Source: Lichenostomus cassidix (Eukaryota; Chordata; Aves; Passeriformes; Meliphagidae). From it: a stretch of DNA of 64,000 bases. The notes below the pieces were generated by a model. It did no database searches and had not been told where the DNA came from. It saw only the letters and a program-made list of their open reading frames with translations. Below are positions 12,659-25,265 of this stretch, piece by piece. The position numbers and the translations under genes are program-made. The DNA lies in NCBI GenBank assembly GCA_008360975.2, contig CM039183.1, positions 57,462,850 to 57,526,849 of the forward strand. The letters run 5' to 3'. How positions within the stretch are numbered: position 1 is the first letter of the stretch; the number at the start of each line of letters is the position of its first letter.

Positions 12659-14214
12659 GGATAAAAGCAAAAGTGACAAGTGTGGCAAAATTTGTGTTCA
12701 AGGGAATTTGTTATGGACTGGTTTTGGGTGCTTACTAAACATTTATACATCAGCTCTCCGACCATGTATTTCTCAGGCAATTAATCACCCTCCCTGAAGA
12801 TAACTATGCCCTTTTAGCTGTAATATTTTCCCTTCTTTAAACTCTCATTCTTTCCTTTCTTTGGGCAAGCCAAGAAATGTCATTTTCCATTGGAAGCAAT
12901 GAATTAATTAAGCTCCTCTCTGTTAATTCATGCTTTCCTCAGTCAGCCTGGAAAAGGTTGTTTCCTAGGAGTTGTAGAAGCTCACAGGGCTTGTTTTGGA
13001 GCCTTGTGTTTTAACACTTTACACCTTCTGATGCTGCATCCTTCTCCAAAGCCCCGTGAAGATAGTCACCCTCCAAATCAATGACACAGTGAGCCTCATG
13101 ACCACAGAGTTTGTCAGGAGAAATGGCTGAGTAAGGGACACTGGCTGCTGCTGATCGGCTGTGTTTATCTAGACTGAGTTCACAAACATGACCGAGTCAA
13201 GATGGTGAGTCTGCTGTCTGTGGCAGCTGGCCAGGAGCTCCTAGGCAAAGAGAGGAGCTCAGTGACACAGGAAGGCAACAGGCAAATGTTTGCTGTTGGC
13301 ACACAACTGTTAAAACAACTTACGCAGATTGCAGTGGGCTGAACAATCAGGAAGGTTGATATGATGACCTAGGAAAAGGCTGGCATCCTGCTATGATATC
13401 TGGAAAAACAGAGGGTTTCTTTTTTCCTGTTTTCTTCAGTTTAGAAAAAAAGCAAAAGCAGTCTGATGGGGGAAATATTTTCTGGGCACAGGGGCCATCC
13501 TCATAGCAAATATTAATCAATAGCAAATGCTTTCTTTCCTCTCTGTTTCTCTTTGTCTTTTCTTCTCTTTTCATATCACCTACGCTCTGTTTTTCTCTAA
13601 GTACACACACATGCACACATTGTTGAAGAACCAATTATATCCATCACCTGCAGGATGCTGTTTCTCTCACCACATATCCCAATGTGGTGCTGAATGACTG
13701 TAAGCAGGACACCAGCGTGTAGTTTGAGTTGCCAGCTAAGGCTCAGGGTGGAAGCTGAGAGATGGAGAAAAAAGAGAACTGGATATCTGACGGCCTCTGA
13801 CTAGCAGTCAGGCTGAATCACTCATTACCTCCTTGAATTTTCTTGGCCCTGTGCACCTGGATACAGACTGATGTTCTCTCTGCACCTGATCTCACATAGA
13901 TGGCCTGCAATCTTCAAGTTGGTTTACACCTGTTTTAAATTAGAGCTTTAGCTGCTCTCTTCATCTAAATGGGTTTCTCTTTTAATTACAGGTGTTGCAG
14001 AACAATTTATTTTAAAGCATGTGAAATTGCACTTCATTTAACCTCACTGAAATCAATTTTTGGGCACATCTGTAGAAGTCATAAAAGTTTAGAAAAGAGC
14101 AATCTTAAAATAATACAAGAAACACTTGTGGTATGTTATACTATATTTCAGGGGAGTATTAAAAAAGTAAATTTTGATCCTCTTCAAGACAGATGATCTG
14201 CTGCATCCACAATT

Positions 14215-14230
14215 AACAACAACAACAAAA
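14215..14230. repeat. (AAC)n short repeat
   Basis: About four to five AAC units are followed by AAAACC. This is a short simple repeat in single-copy DNA. Confidence 0.8.
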
Positions 14231-16607
14231 CCAACAATTAAAAACAGCAAGAAAGTAATCTCAGGATTTTTGCTTCCTGAAGTTTCAGAAGACAGTTTCC
14301 TGATTGTTTAATGAAATGAGTAACTGATCATTTATTCATTTAATTTCTTTGAAGGCAATTTTGATGCTCTGGACTTCTGGCAGGCACCCAAACTGGGTGC
14401 TCAAAAGCACTGGCAAGGAGAACCTACAATAATTTTTGAAAAATTCCTCATACCTTCCTATAGATTCAGAAGCAACAATTCTGATTCAACCTCATGATGA
14501 GTACTGACTCATACAACCTCTAAAATCAGCCTACAGACTCTAAATATAAATTCTTATTCAATTCTATTGCACTGTTCGTGATTTGTAAATCTCTATCTTT
14601 TTCTCACTCCACCTATCTAAGCAGTGACACATTTTTAAGATACCATTGGTGATTATTTCATGACAGAGTGGTATAACTGCTGGGATGAGCCACAGCTGTG
14701 TACTTGGCTTTGGTGTCGCTACAGGCCAGAAAGGATTATAATACCAAGAAAATTGTGCCAACTTTTCACAACAGAAGATGTCATCCATTGTGCTCTGCAA
14801 GCATCTGTGCTTGGCATCTCCAGAAGTGCTCTGGAAAGTGGCTGGGAAGCAAAGTGCCAAAATTTGCCAATAATAACAAGTTATTTAAGGTGGTAAAGTT
14901 GTGAGCGAACACTCAAGAGCTGCAGAAGCCTATCAGGTTACCTCTATAGTCAAAAGGAAAAGGATATCCAAAAGGTTACTCAAATATCAGATAATGTTGG
15001 ATGTTTTCATAAGCTTACTACTTCCCTTCATGACTGAGAGACTTAAGGAGCAGGATCCTGACTCATCCTCATATTAATGGGCACTAAATCAAAGCTTTAG
15101 TACTGATACCTCAAAGAAGATTACATCTCATCATGCCATTTCTCTCATCAAGGTACAACATGGGATTCTCTTTGTTCTGTTAATCCACAGAGTTCTAGGG
15201 GCATAAGAAATCAGTAGGAGTTTCATGAGTTATTTCTTTGGGCTTTCAGCACAATCAGGAAACTACAGAGCCAGGTTCTGGTCCTCAGTGAAGTCAGAGC
15301 CTCTCAGCATTCCTGCATAAACACCCAGAGTCTTCAATTTCCCCCAAATATTCCCTCAGGGGATTTCTCACATGCATTATAAAGTTAACACAATTGGTCT
15401 TTCAGTGCCTTACTCTACCTCTCCTGAGGTCCATGGCATACAAATGAGAAAGGGTGATTTGTTCCTGGCAAATTCTAGGTAATAGAAAGGTTTAGTATTA
15501 TGGATGGGAGACTGCATGTTAGAGCAGCTCATAAATTTGCCCTAATTTGTGCTGTGGGTACCACAACTGCAGCCAAGAATGAAAATGGCTGACAAATAGG
15601 ACTGAGCCTGAGATAGTGATCTGGTGAGCTATGGCAGACCACGGAAAACTGCAACATTTATTTATGTCTGGTTCAGAAGAGGTGAGAGGAACTTGGTCTC
15701 TAGAAAATAAAATCATAAACCGTTCCTCTCTTATGCTGTATCATAACATAAATAGTGATTGTAGCTATCCCTGTGCAATAATTTAAGAACAAAAATTGTA
15801 AATTCTTGTGTAGTCAGTTTGTGCAATCCATGCCATACATTTTTAAAGAGTCCAATGGGCACGTGGGTTTAAAGCCAGTTGGATAACATTTTTCTAATAC
15901 TGAGGGGTATTTTGTTTCAACTTATAGAATAGATACTTCTTGTGGTCAGAGTGACTGTTTTGCAGTTTTCTGATAGTGCAGAGGGATGGTTCAAAGTGTG
16001 TCTTGGGAGTGGAGAAGCATTGCTGCTAATGATTCTATTATTCTAATTACTGGGGAAATAAAAAAGAGTAAATTAATTAGCAGTATTTTGGCATTAGATG
16101 TGATTCACTCTGACAAATCTCAAATGTTTTTAAAAATAGCACTTGACATTCTCCCCCAGTGTGGAAATATCTCTGGATATATGCAACACAAAAAACTGCT
16201 CACGTCTGCCAGTTGAGACCTCTATGTGGGATCTCAAATATCAGACTTCTCAGTGGAGAAATGAGTGTGTTTCCTACCAAGGTTTCTGCCTTTTCTTCCA
16301 TGAAAATCATGTGTGGACATCTCTTCCTCCAACTGACCAGGAGTTACTTCCTTCCAGCAGCAGAAACCTGTCCAATTCCCCTCCATTCATGAGTGCCCAC
16401 TTGAGTCTTTCCTGTCCCAGCTGTGGAAAAACACTCACTCCTTGGCCAAGAACACCCAGCTCTCTTGGAGTGTCCAGACAGAGCAGACTCCAGGGCTGGC
16501 TGTGAATGTGAGGAAAGGGCCATGAACAGCACAATGCTGATGGCTTGGCCTGCAGTCAAGGCACTCAGGGCTCTCCAACAAACTCCTGGGGATACACCTA
16601 TACTTTC

Positions 16608-16905
16608 ATCCGGATTATCGTTGAAATACACAGCCTTATTATTCCTTGCCTACCCTGGATCTCGGTACAAAGTGCACTCTAGGCGATTGATTTCTGAGAA
16701 ATGTAACATTGGATCTGTGATAATAAGCTACAGGCAACATACAAAATGTTTATGTTCCACCACAGAGTCCAAATTTGTGAAATAAATATTTGCGCTCTCG
16801 TATGTCTGTGGGATCCTGCCATAGAGAACACTATGTGCTATAATGTGTTTCAGAGCCGCCCGTGGCAGGACTCGGGCAGACCTTTGCCTGGTTGTTTAGC
16901 ACGGG
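16608..16905. promoter_or_regulatory. CpG-retaining island, candidate conserved element
   Basis: About ten CpG dinucleotides fall in 300 bp (including atccgg, atcgttg, ctcggt, ggcgatt, gcgctctcg, gccgcccg, actcggg, cacggg), whereas neighbouring kilobases have only one or a few. It is neither long nor GC-rich enough to be a classical CpG island promoter, and it has no long open frame or recognised repeat. Local CpG retention in a depleted region often marks purifying selection or low methylation, so an enhancer is a reasonable inference. A recent insertion is an alternative. Confidence 0.22.
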
Positions 16906-17826
16906 ATTTTCTTCAGACTCTCTCCTCATTTTCTCTGCTTCTTTGGAAAAAACCTTTTAGAATGTATTTTTGTTAATGTGTCATCTATTATATAAGCTAG
17001 AAATCATATATTGAATAAGGTATAAAAGATTTATTTGAAGGACTGGAATCTTATTGTGCTGAAATGTACTCAGACACATCAAACAGGATCTCAGCCCAGA
17101 AGCAATAAAATTCTGCAATATTTAGGAGCTTAAGTTGTGGAGAAAAAAGATATTAGAATGTATATGGGAATGTACCATATTGAGTGAGCACCTGCCCATT
17201 TAGTAAGTTTTACATAGTTAAGAAATGCATCATTAATGTTGTGTGGTTACCTATGTACCCTACTGTGTGTCATTAAAAGATATCAAAGTACATGTCCCTG
17301 AATTACCTCATGTCAAATGATCAGGTATATTCACTAAAGGCATTTCATAAGTAACAGAGAAAGTTTCCTTTACAGGAATTCTTTGTGTTCTTGTTTAAGA
17401 ATAACATATTTTTTTCACTTTTAAGTTGCTTAGTGTGAAATTTTGCTGGGGGAACTTATTAAGAAGCAATTCTGATTGTAAGAGACGTACAGAGGGGAAA
17501 ACCATAACACTAGGAAATATTGATCCCAGCTTGAATTTTGTATGTAACTCTTCCCCTGAAAATGTCATTTTCCCTTTTGCCCTTCAGACAGCTTTACCTT
17601 TTCTTCCTGCAATGTATTAAATCATCCTAGTAATTTTTTTTTTACCCTGGGTAAACATTTTATCACACAAATCTTCAGACTGTTGACATAAACCTAGGGT
17701 TTCCCACTACTATCTGTTTAAAATTTATCATTTACCATTTGGAATGATAAGTAATAAAAGTAAAAATAATCCTTTTTTTAAGGGTGAGCAATACATGAAG
17801 GTTTGATGTTTAATTAATGTTTCACC

Positions 17827-17839
17827 TTTTTTTTTTTTT
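17827..17839. repeat. T13 homopolymer
   Basis: A run of 13 T with no AG acceptor directly after it, so it does not look like a splice tract. It is a simple low-complexity feature. Confidence 0.9.
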
Positions 17840-17861
17840 CATTTTAACATACTGGCTTGTT

Positions 17862-17910
17862 CCTGAATTCAGTCTATGTATCTGTAAAATAAGGTACTTG
17901 TGGCATTTTG
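17862..17910 (+). mobile_element. Possible MIR SINE remnant
   Basis: A block 'atctgtaaaataaggtac' matches the conserved MIR segment that follows 'cctcatctgtaaaatggggataatagtacc'. The upstream part of the core is not recognisable, so only the 3' portion of an ancient copy could remain. The match is short and chance is a serious alternative. Confidence 0.25.
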
Positions 17911-18189
17911 AGCCTTTTGAATGGTATGACTGTACAGTGAAAGACTAGGGGAATAGATCTTCAGATCACAAGGATTTAAAATATGGCATCCTTTAGATTT
18001 GGCTTATTTCTCTTTCTAGAACTTTTACCTGTCACAGAAAGGGGTAGAAGGAAATGTGACAGGCAATAAGATTATCAGAATAAAGACACTAGAAAAACTA
18101 TAGTGAAAAATCCAGCATCTAGTTCACTGCACACTTAATATTCAGCCCAGAGGGATGGACCTGTAAGAAGTCACAGAGCTCTGTCTTAC

Positions 18190-18240
18190 CTGTTATTTAT
18201 TGGTCTGATTTGTGTCCCCAGAAGCATCTTCTTGGATCAT
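18190..18240 (-). other. Candidate non-coding exon
   Basis: On the minus strand a pyrimidine-rich acceptor (...gattctctgtcag) precedes 18240 and a strong CAG|GTAAGA donor follows 18190, bounding a 51-nt segment. All three frames close inside it near the donor end, so it would be untranslated or part of a lncRNA. There is no partner exon I can link with confidence. Confidence 0.15.
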
Positions 18241-19864
18241 CTGACAGAGAATCACACTATGGAGCAATCAGAAGACAGATCTGCTCCTTTGCCAAGATGA
18301 AATAAATATTCTAGGAGGGTAAAGGAAGAGCAACCACCTCCCAGGCTTGCATATTACTGTAGGGTGGCCCTTGTGATGAGTACTGGGAAAAGCCTGAATA
18401 CTGGACCATTTCAAGCCTGGCTTGCTGACAGCCTTCACCAGGATCCTAATCTCCATGAGTTACAAGTACCAAGGTACAGGGAATGAAGTTTTCAGCTGTC
18501 TGCTGACAAACAGAAGCTGAAAAGTTTGTTTCCCAGTGTGTTTCAGATAATCAGACCCCCTCTCCAAAATTGCCTCATTCTTCAGCTGCCTTTAGTGTGC
18601 TGCTTGCTGTCTGCTGAGGGCTGGGAAAGAAGGAAAAACTAATTTATAATTCACCATGGGCACCAAAATTACTTTCTTTGGCTCTGCTTGCAGTGTTTTT
18701 TTCTTTTCTCTCTCTGCTTTTGCTCATTTAGATTTTAAGATGTGACAGTGTTAGAGTATCTCATGGATGACAACTCTTTGCTAGACTATCTGGCGTAACA
18801 CTTCAGTCTCATTGACAGTGACAATGACCAAGACTTGCAGTTCTCAGGGGTGCTTCTGGAAATTTATCTTGGCAAATTAGATTTTTTGAATAAATTACCC
18901 CTCAAATTTTATTCCATGTCTTTCTTTACGCATATATACACATATAACCACACCATTTTAATCCTTGAGATTAGTTGCAAAGTCTATGTCAGCATAGTCC
19001 TTCAATTTTTTTGTAAAAACTGCATACACTTCAGCATTAAATATTTATTTTACCACATTGCTGACTAAATCACTACGTACCAGGAGCAGAGCAGGGTATC
19101 AAAACAGAGGAGCCAAGAAAATTCACAGCTATTAACAAGGATGTTTTGGAGTCCAATAGCACAGCTTTTGCTACCTCATGCAGCCTGCCAGTGCTGCATG
19201 CTGAGCTGTGACAACCAGTAGCTCTGCCACACTGAGCTGTTCCACAGCTATGCTGTCAAACCTCTCTTTTAACATCTCTGGAGTGAGCTCTGATGGCTTT
19301 ATTATTTGTGAAAATTCTGGAAAATGCCTGTCTTCCTCAGCATGAGTTTCTGACTAAGCCAGTACAAGCAATGAAAATAGCTATTTACATACTTTCCAAA
19401 TGAAATTCAGATCAGAAAAGCATGGAAATTCTTGCAACTCCTACCGGGAAACAGCAAAACCACAGCAAGACCCGACCTTGGGATCTGTGTTCTCAGCTGA
19501 GCTACATTCATATTTTCCATGTTTTCAGTAAAAGACACATGCTTTTAGTGAATGTTTCTGCCCTTGCCCATCACACCCTGAAAAGAAAGGTCCTGTAAAG
19601 GGCCACATGAATTCTTCTCCCTGGGGGCAGAGCCCGGGAGAGGCGACTCTGCCCTGTGGCCATCAGCCAAATGCTGAGTGTTGCCTTTATCCAAATGTTG
19701 GAAAGAAAGACACATCCAGCCACTCATGAGTGTGGAAGAAAGACAATGAAATCTTTTGCAGGCCTGATATTTTGTTATATTAATAGGAGCACAGACACTG
19801 GATTACATGATATTTCAGCTCAGCACTGTCAGACCATGTGTAGGTGCAGCCTTCAGCTGGAACC

Positions 19865-20240
19865 TCTGTGGGAAAGACATAGACAAACTGGATGGAGCTC
19901 AGGAGGGCCTCTGAAGCACTGGGAACAAAACATTCTTCCTTGTGCAGGGAGGCAGAGGAACAGGGCTGGTTTATCCTGGGGAAGGAATTACCGTGAGTAG
20001 GTGGCTGAGAAGAGGCAGACAGGTGGTTTGCTGCGCTGCATGGTGGGACACAGAGGGACAAGGGGCCTGAGGTGAAACGAGGGGTCCAGGCTGGGTGTAA
20101 GGAAAAGACTTTTCATGCTGAGGACAACAGGACCCCTTGGGCATCTGCCACACCTGAATGGACACAGTCCTGAGCATCCTGGTCTGAGCATATAGCTGGC
20201 CCTGTCAAGAGCAGGACTTTGGAACAGAGCTTCCTGCTCA
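19865..20240 (+). mobile_element. CR1 LINE fragment, 3' ORF2/3'UTR region
   Basis: Successive blocks follow the CR1 consensus in order: 'gggaaagacata...ctgga' near 19870, 'caggagggcc' near 19900, 'gaggcagaggaacagggctggtt...cctgggga' at 19950-19982, 'tggtgggacacagagggacaag' at 20041, 'tgaggtgaaacgagg' at 20068, 'caggctgggtgtaaggaaaagac' at 20087, and 'gacacagtcctgagcatcctg' at 20161 running to 'gagcaggact' near 20217. These belong to the end of the reverse-transcriptase ORF and the 3'UTR. The terminal octamer repeats are not recognisable, so the 3' end is lost or decayed. Heavy substitution and small gaps indicate an old, inactive copy. Open frames overlapping it are remnants or shadows. Confidence 0.75.
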
Positions 20241-22442
20241 GCCTCTGGCTCAACTCTGTCATTTTACAATATATAAATAAATACATGGTAAATGAGAATC
20301 ATTCTTTGAAAGTGACTGCAATTTTAAAGGATATTTGACTTTAAAATCATCAATCCTTCCTTCTACTCATCAGAAAAGAAAACTCTAAATAATGGGTACT
20401 GTAATAACTTTTAGTATTTTTCTTCATGATGCAAAAGAAATTACCAAAGTTTACCATTGGAGGGAGATAGTGGTGAATCTTTTGCTCTCAGATGAAGTGT
20501 AACAGTACCATGCAGAGGGGAAAGGCAGAAGAAACAAATGCTTCCAGGACAGGTGGTATGCTTCATTTATCTAAAGCGATAGCAGGTTGCTGCTTACCAC
20601 TGCATTTGTTATTACTGTAAATTCTGTGAACAGATATTGCTCTGCAGACAAGTGAAATAGCTGGTCCCTGCCTTGGAGAGACTGTGACCTAAGGCTGCAA
20701 AATTAAACTTTTTGAAAGCACCTGGACATATGTGGGTCAATAGGAATTAAACTCCTAAGAATCTGAGGCTTAGGAAGGAGTTTTCAATGTCATACTGCAG
20801 CTGTAGTTGTTTAGATGTCTTAACTCCACTGCTGAAAAGTAAGAATCCTACCTTCCCTTCACAATATACAGAGCGGTCTAAATCCTCATCAGCTGCATCC
20901 AAAAACCCCAGTGTCATTATAAATAAACCAGAAGAAATATTATCTGAAATTATACTTCTTCACAATCTTGCAGCTACAGGCCATGGGAGGGGTTTTTTAA
21001 TCAGAATTCATTATCCTCAGCTCTCTTCAATCCCTAGCTGCCTGTGCTGTGCTAAAGTCACAGAAATTATGGCAATTGTGAGCTTTTCTCAATAATATTA
21101 GAGCTAACAGAAGCAAGACCAGAGAGAAGAATGTGAAATTTAATTCTTCTCCTTTGCCTTTAAAAACTGGATGCAGTACTTCTGGATGACCATTAAGCCA
21201 CATGAGTATTAGAGGTTCCAAGACAATCTATGGCAAAATGCAGCTTTTTACAGGGCAGAGCCTTGAAGAGTTGTGAGCCAAGGAAGAGGGGTTTCTTTCC
21301 CAGAGGTAAAACCTCCAGCAACATAGCCAAGAAGTCAAAAACTATGGCAGGTGAGCTGTTTTCCTGGTCATGGGAAATATCAGACCCAAGAGTCTGTAAA
21401 ATTGTTCATTCTCTTTCTCTCGTCTAATGAACATGTGGTTATTCACTGTAATTTATTACTCAAATCATAAAAGAGGATATCAGAGGAGTCTATTGCCTGG
21501 AATTTATGGCATTCACCTCTAAGTGCTTGAGACATGAAAAGGCCTTTCAGAAGAGGATGGAATTGAGACTAAACCTCTCACATTGCAGTTTAGAGCTTTT
21601 CTTGCAGTTCAGTGGGAAGACCTGCATATTATCTGAGGCAAAAAGGTGGAAGCACTTCTACTGTGGTGTTATTTCATTAGTAGAAGTTCTCTAAGAACAG
21701 CTACCAGATCAGATGAGAGAATCAGACCAGTACTAGACTGAGACATGTTGCATAAAGATTTAGAAACCTGACAGAATGGAAGACACTGCAATGGCTGAAA
21801 GCAGATGAGTAAATGCCAAGAGGGATTGCATTTGCAAATTAGACACTTTCAAAGCAATTAGGCTGGAGCTATTTGTTGTGACCTGCTGTGACCTGTGGCC
21901 TGCTGCACCTGTGAACCCAGCATAATACTCACAGAGTTAGAAACTGAGTGATAACTTGTTAAGATGATGCCAAGAGTCAGCTGAGATATGGTCACTAGCC
22001 AGATATGCATGCCTAGTGGATGCAAATACTAAGCAAAATTGGATATTTTGTCTCACCCCTTGGATAGCAGATTTTTGGCACATTAGGTTGGGACCTATCA
22101 TGACCAATGGTTGTGTCTCATCTGAGGAGATCACTTACTGAATCAAGGTCTTAGGCTTCAACCTAGCAAGTACTGATACATGTATTTAACTTAATTCATG
22201 CTAAACCAAATAGTTCTTGAATCAGTTCAAATGTACATAAATGTCTTCAGCATAGAATCAAACCATAATATATTTTGGGTTAAATTTATCCATGACTGAC
22301 TTTCCATTCAGGACGTTAATGGTCTGATTCACTAATGCTGAATTGATTTAAGCATTTTTACTGAAAAAGAGAGTACTCAAAAAGGGGAAGGCTTTTCATT
22401 CCTCAATCTGCATCTGAACTTCAAGGATTCAGCACAGTCTGA

Positions 22443-22608
22443 GTGTTTGATTTTCAAACACAGACAATGGTTGATAGAAAGGCCAATGCTCTCCTACTCG
22501 TGCTAGAACATCTGTTTTCCTAGCAGTGTTTGATTTTCAAACACAGACAATGGTTGATAGAAGGGCCAATGCTCTCCTACTAGTGCTAGAACATCTGTTT
22601 TCCTAGCA
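22443..22608. repeat. 83-bp tandem duplication, two copies
   Basis: Copy 1 is 22443-22525 and copy 2 is 22526-22608, directly abutting. I count two mismatches in 83 positions (A to G in the 'agaaagg' block, and C to A in 'ctactcgtg'). Each copy starts with a perfect hairpin: gtgtttga and tcaaacac around TTT. The low divergence makes the duplication young relative to the surrounding decayed repeats. The unit is not a repeat family I recognise and contains no open frame of note. Confidence 0.97.
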
Positions 22609-24886
22609 AGGGGGAACATTACCAAACACAGGGTCAGATTCCTCAGCTAGAAAGAGCTCACTTAATGTTGCTCCAAAAGTGTCCACTTTAAACACAGTGC
22701 ACATGGACCTGTGCAATATCCCAGCACAGCATTAGTGTGCTGAAATGGGATAGCAGTGGTCAGTCAAGGTATGAGGAAGAGATGAGGAGGAAGGCTGTAA
22801 AGAACCTCATGCTGTTCTCTTATATTCCCAGTGGAAAGCAGTCCCTGAGATGACAGGTCCCTGGAAACAGACATCACTTTGGTTGATCTATAATGTGAGT
22901 AACTGATTGTTACATTTATATGTGTGTTAGGTTAAATTATGGATTGAATAAAGATATATCGGGTTGAGCATGCTTTCAAGGTGAGGCTTGACTGCCTGAT
23001 GACATCCTGTGGCGATTGGAGACAGAATAAAAGCTTTGGGCACAGGGACCAGGAGCACCTGGCCCACGTCAGGACATTGTTTGTTTGGGCAAATCACACA
23101 ATAACGTAATTCCTTCCAGATTTCAGCCAGCACAGTTTTCCCCACAAGGTTTCTGCAGGCAGCATAAAGGAGGAAAGGCAAGTTACTCCTTCCTCATCTC
23201 TCCAGACACACTGAGACACTGGCTGGTCTGTGTCTGGGGAATCAATAAAAGCAGTTCAGAGATGCTTTTCCCACCTATCATATTCAGGTTATTCAGGAGC
23301 CTGATACATGAACTTTGTGCACAGCAGATCTGGTTCTTTACCATGACTTCCCTAACATATGGGAAATAGATTATGAAAGGAGGGTTGGATAGTGAGATAC
23401 TATAATATCTATAACTTTGCCTGTAAAAATGAGTGTGCTACAGTATATTACACATAGTTTCGATGTAATGAAAAAGACTACGTATGTGCAGTACATGAAG
23501 AGTTTACTCAGGTTTTATACCTCCTGTTACTCAGAGTTTCACCCTCCCCATTCCCTGTCTCTTTTCCTGTCTGTTCCTTCAAAGGTCAAGAGCCCCCAGA
23601 ATAATGAAGCATGCTCTGCTTACACCATGCTCACTACATGGTGCTCCACAGCCTCTCACAGCTGCACCCTGAGCTTGGACAAGGTCACTGATAAGGCTAA
23701 ACACAGCTGGGTCTCCTTCGACAAGCACATCCAAATCTAGAAACCATCAGGTTGCGAGAATAATTTCTTTGCCTCACTCTCATGAAAATTCTGAGTCTAG
23801 AGCACAAAACCACTGTAAATCTTTCCAAACCTGGCAGTGGGGCAGTTTCACCTCTAAATACATCGTGAAAGATTCAGTGAAGTCAGTGAAGACACAAAAT
23901 GTCATTGCTTTACTCAAAAATTGCTGTTGCCTATTTAAGTAATTTCTTTTATGACTAAACATAACAGCTGTAAGATCTACTTGCATGTATCTGAAAGATA
24001 ACAGCTTCTGAAGTGACTAACGTGCTTTTTAGATTTGGAAATTAGAGACTGATTTGTATTTGATGGGAATAAATGGTTTCTGTTCTGTAGAAAAGAAATC
24101 ATGCACCTCCAAGAAATTTAACCATGATGATACTAAACTAAGATCTTACCACAGTCATCCAAAACACTGTAATTGCGCTGTTCTAGTCTATTTGAGTATT
24201 CTTACAGCTTTTGTAGTATTTTTAAGAGAGTGAGGAAATATTTAAAATTTTCCTTTTAAAATAGGCTTTATTTCCTTACATTCATTTTCACAGACTGAAA
24301 GATTAAAACAAGACACTTAAAAGTAGGTCCCATGGCCATATAAATGGTTTTATTTTCCCAAAATTTGGGTACCTTACAGTTGCCTTTGGAATGATTAAGT
24401 CAACAGGAGATGCCTGGATTCCCAGTGCTTATGAAACTCAATCTATTTCTTTAGGTGCATAAGGAAGAATTCAGGGCTCAGACACGCGATCTAATTATGT
24501 GGTTTAGCAAGTTGACACTCATCTTATGATGTGTGATAAACAGTCCTTTCACTTAATGCTGTTCAAGTTGTCCTCAGAACTCAGAATTATTTCTGCCACA
24601 GATGTAAATGGCAGAGCTCCTGCTGCCTTGAGTGGAGTAAGTTCACTGCAAGCCCAAGATGTTTTGCTTCAAACTGCATCCCTGTTGACATGCCCATATG
24701 GCATTTCTTCTGGCTCCCTCGTCTCCTGCCTTGCAGCTGGTGTTTGCGCAAGGCTATGGGTGCATGCCCTGTTCCAGCTGCAGCTGTGCCAACAAAAAGA
24801 TGAGTGCCACAGCCTCCTCCCCACTCTACTACTGGAAGTTACCATCCCCTCTGATCTGCTGGCCAGGCTCTCCATGTGACTTCCTG

Positions 24887-24922
24887 TAACTTGTTTCAGT
24901 CACATAACTTGTTTCAGTCAAA
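24887..24922. repeat. 18-bp tandem duplication
   Basis: Two adjacent units share 'taacttgtttcagtca' with period 18 and differ only in the last bases (ca versus aa). It is a small slippage-type duplication. Confidence 0.9.
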
Positions 24923-25252
24923 ATAACAGGGGCGGTATTCCTTAAATTCTTAACATTGTCTCTTCTCATTTGGATGGATGTTGGATAGGGGCCACAGAGA
25001 GAAGGTGATGAGCCCATGGGGATGAGGTGATGCTTCAGTGACCTCTTCAGCTGGTGCAGCCACAGCCCAAGAGAGTGCATGTCCACAATTTCTAATTGAG
25101 TCCACTGTTATCAAGAATTCCTATATGCTGGGAACAAAGTGCCTGAGACAAAACTGTTTCTTTTCCAGTAGGAAAGGAATTCCTGTAGGCAAATTTAATG
25201 CAGGCTGATGAATATGATGATACTGGTCCATTTAGATTTCTAAAAATTAAGT

Positions 25253-25265
25253 AAAAAAAAAAAAA
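25253..25265. repeat. A13 homopolymer
   Basis: A run of 13 A in AT-rich single-copy DNA with no retroposed element identified beside it. Confidence 0.9.

Larger units (their letters stand above)
9680..19860. other. Intergenic or intronic DNA with weak exon candidates
   Basis: No confident gene is seen. The stretch holds a (GCT)7 microsatellite, a 9-bp-stem hairpin at 12512-12534, two minus-strand segments bounded by splice-like sites (12592-12658 and 18190-18240), a CpG-retaining island at 16608-16905 and a T13 run at 17827-17839. A GC-richer block at 11590-12000 is open on both strands; it resembles neither a known domain nor a repeat I can name. Confidence 0.45.

Noticed and set aside
13420..13445. 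Excellent plus-strand acceptor (cctgttttcttcag)
   Set aside because: No donor follows within exon-like distance, and two of the three frames close within ten codons (the third within about 22).
13585..13754. 57 open codons on minus after a strong acceptor (ctccatctctcag)
   Set aside because: No strong donor fits and the peptide has no recognisable similarity. The frame simply runs to a stop.
18732..18900. Strong acceptor followed by an Asp-rich, protein-like frame
   Set aside because: In-frame stops interrupt it before and within the appealing stretch. No parent gene is recognised, so a pseudogene claim cannot be supported.
22249..22290. Possible minus-strand CR1 tail ('catagaatca...tttgggtt')
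   Set aside because: Only two short blocks match and spacing is off. No CR1 body follows.
24526..24889. Overlapping 117- and 63-codon frames downstream of a pyrimidine-rich acceptor, one Cys-rich
   Set aside because: The two frames compete and neither resembles a known family. No good donor or poly(A) context follows.
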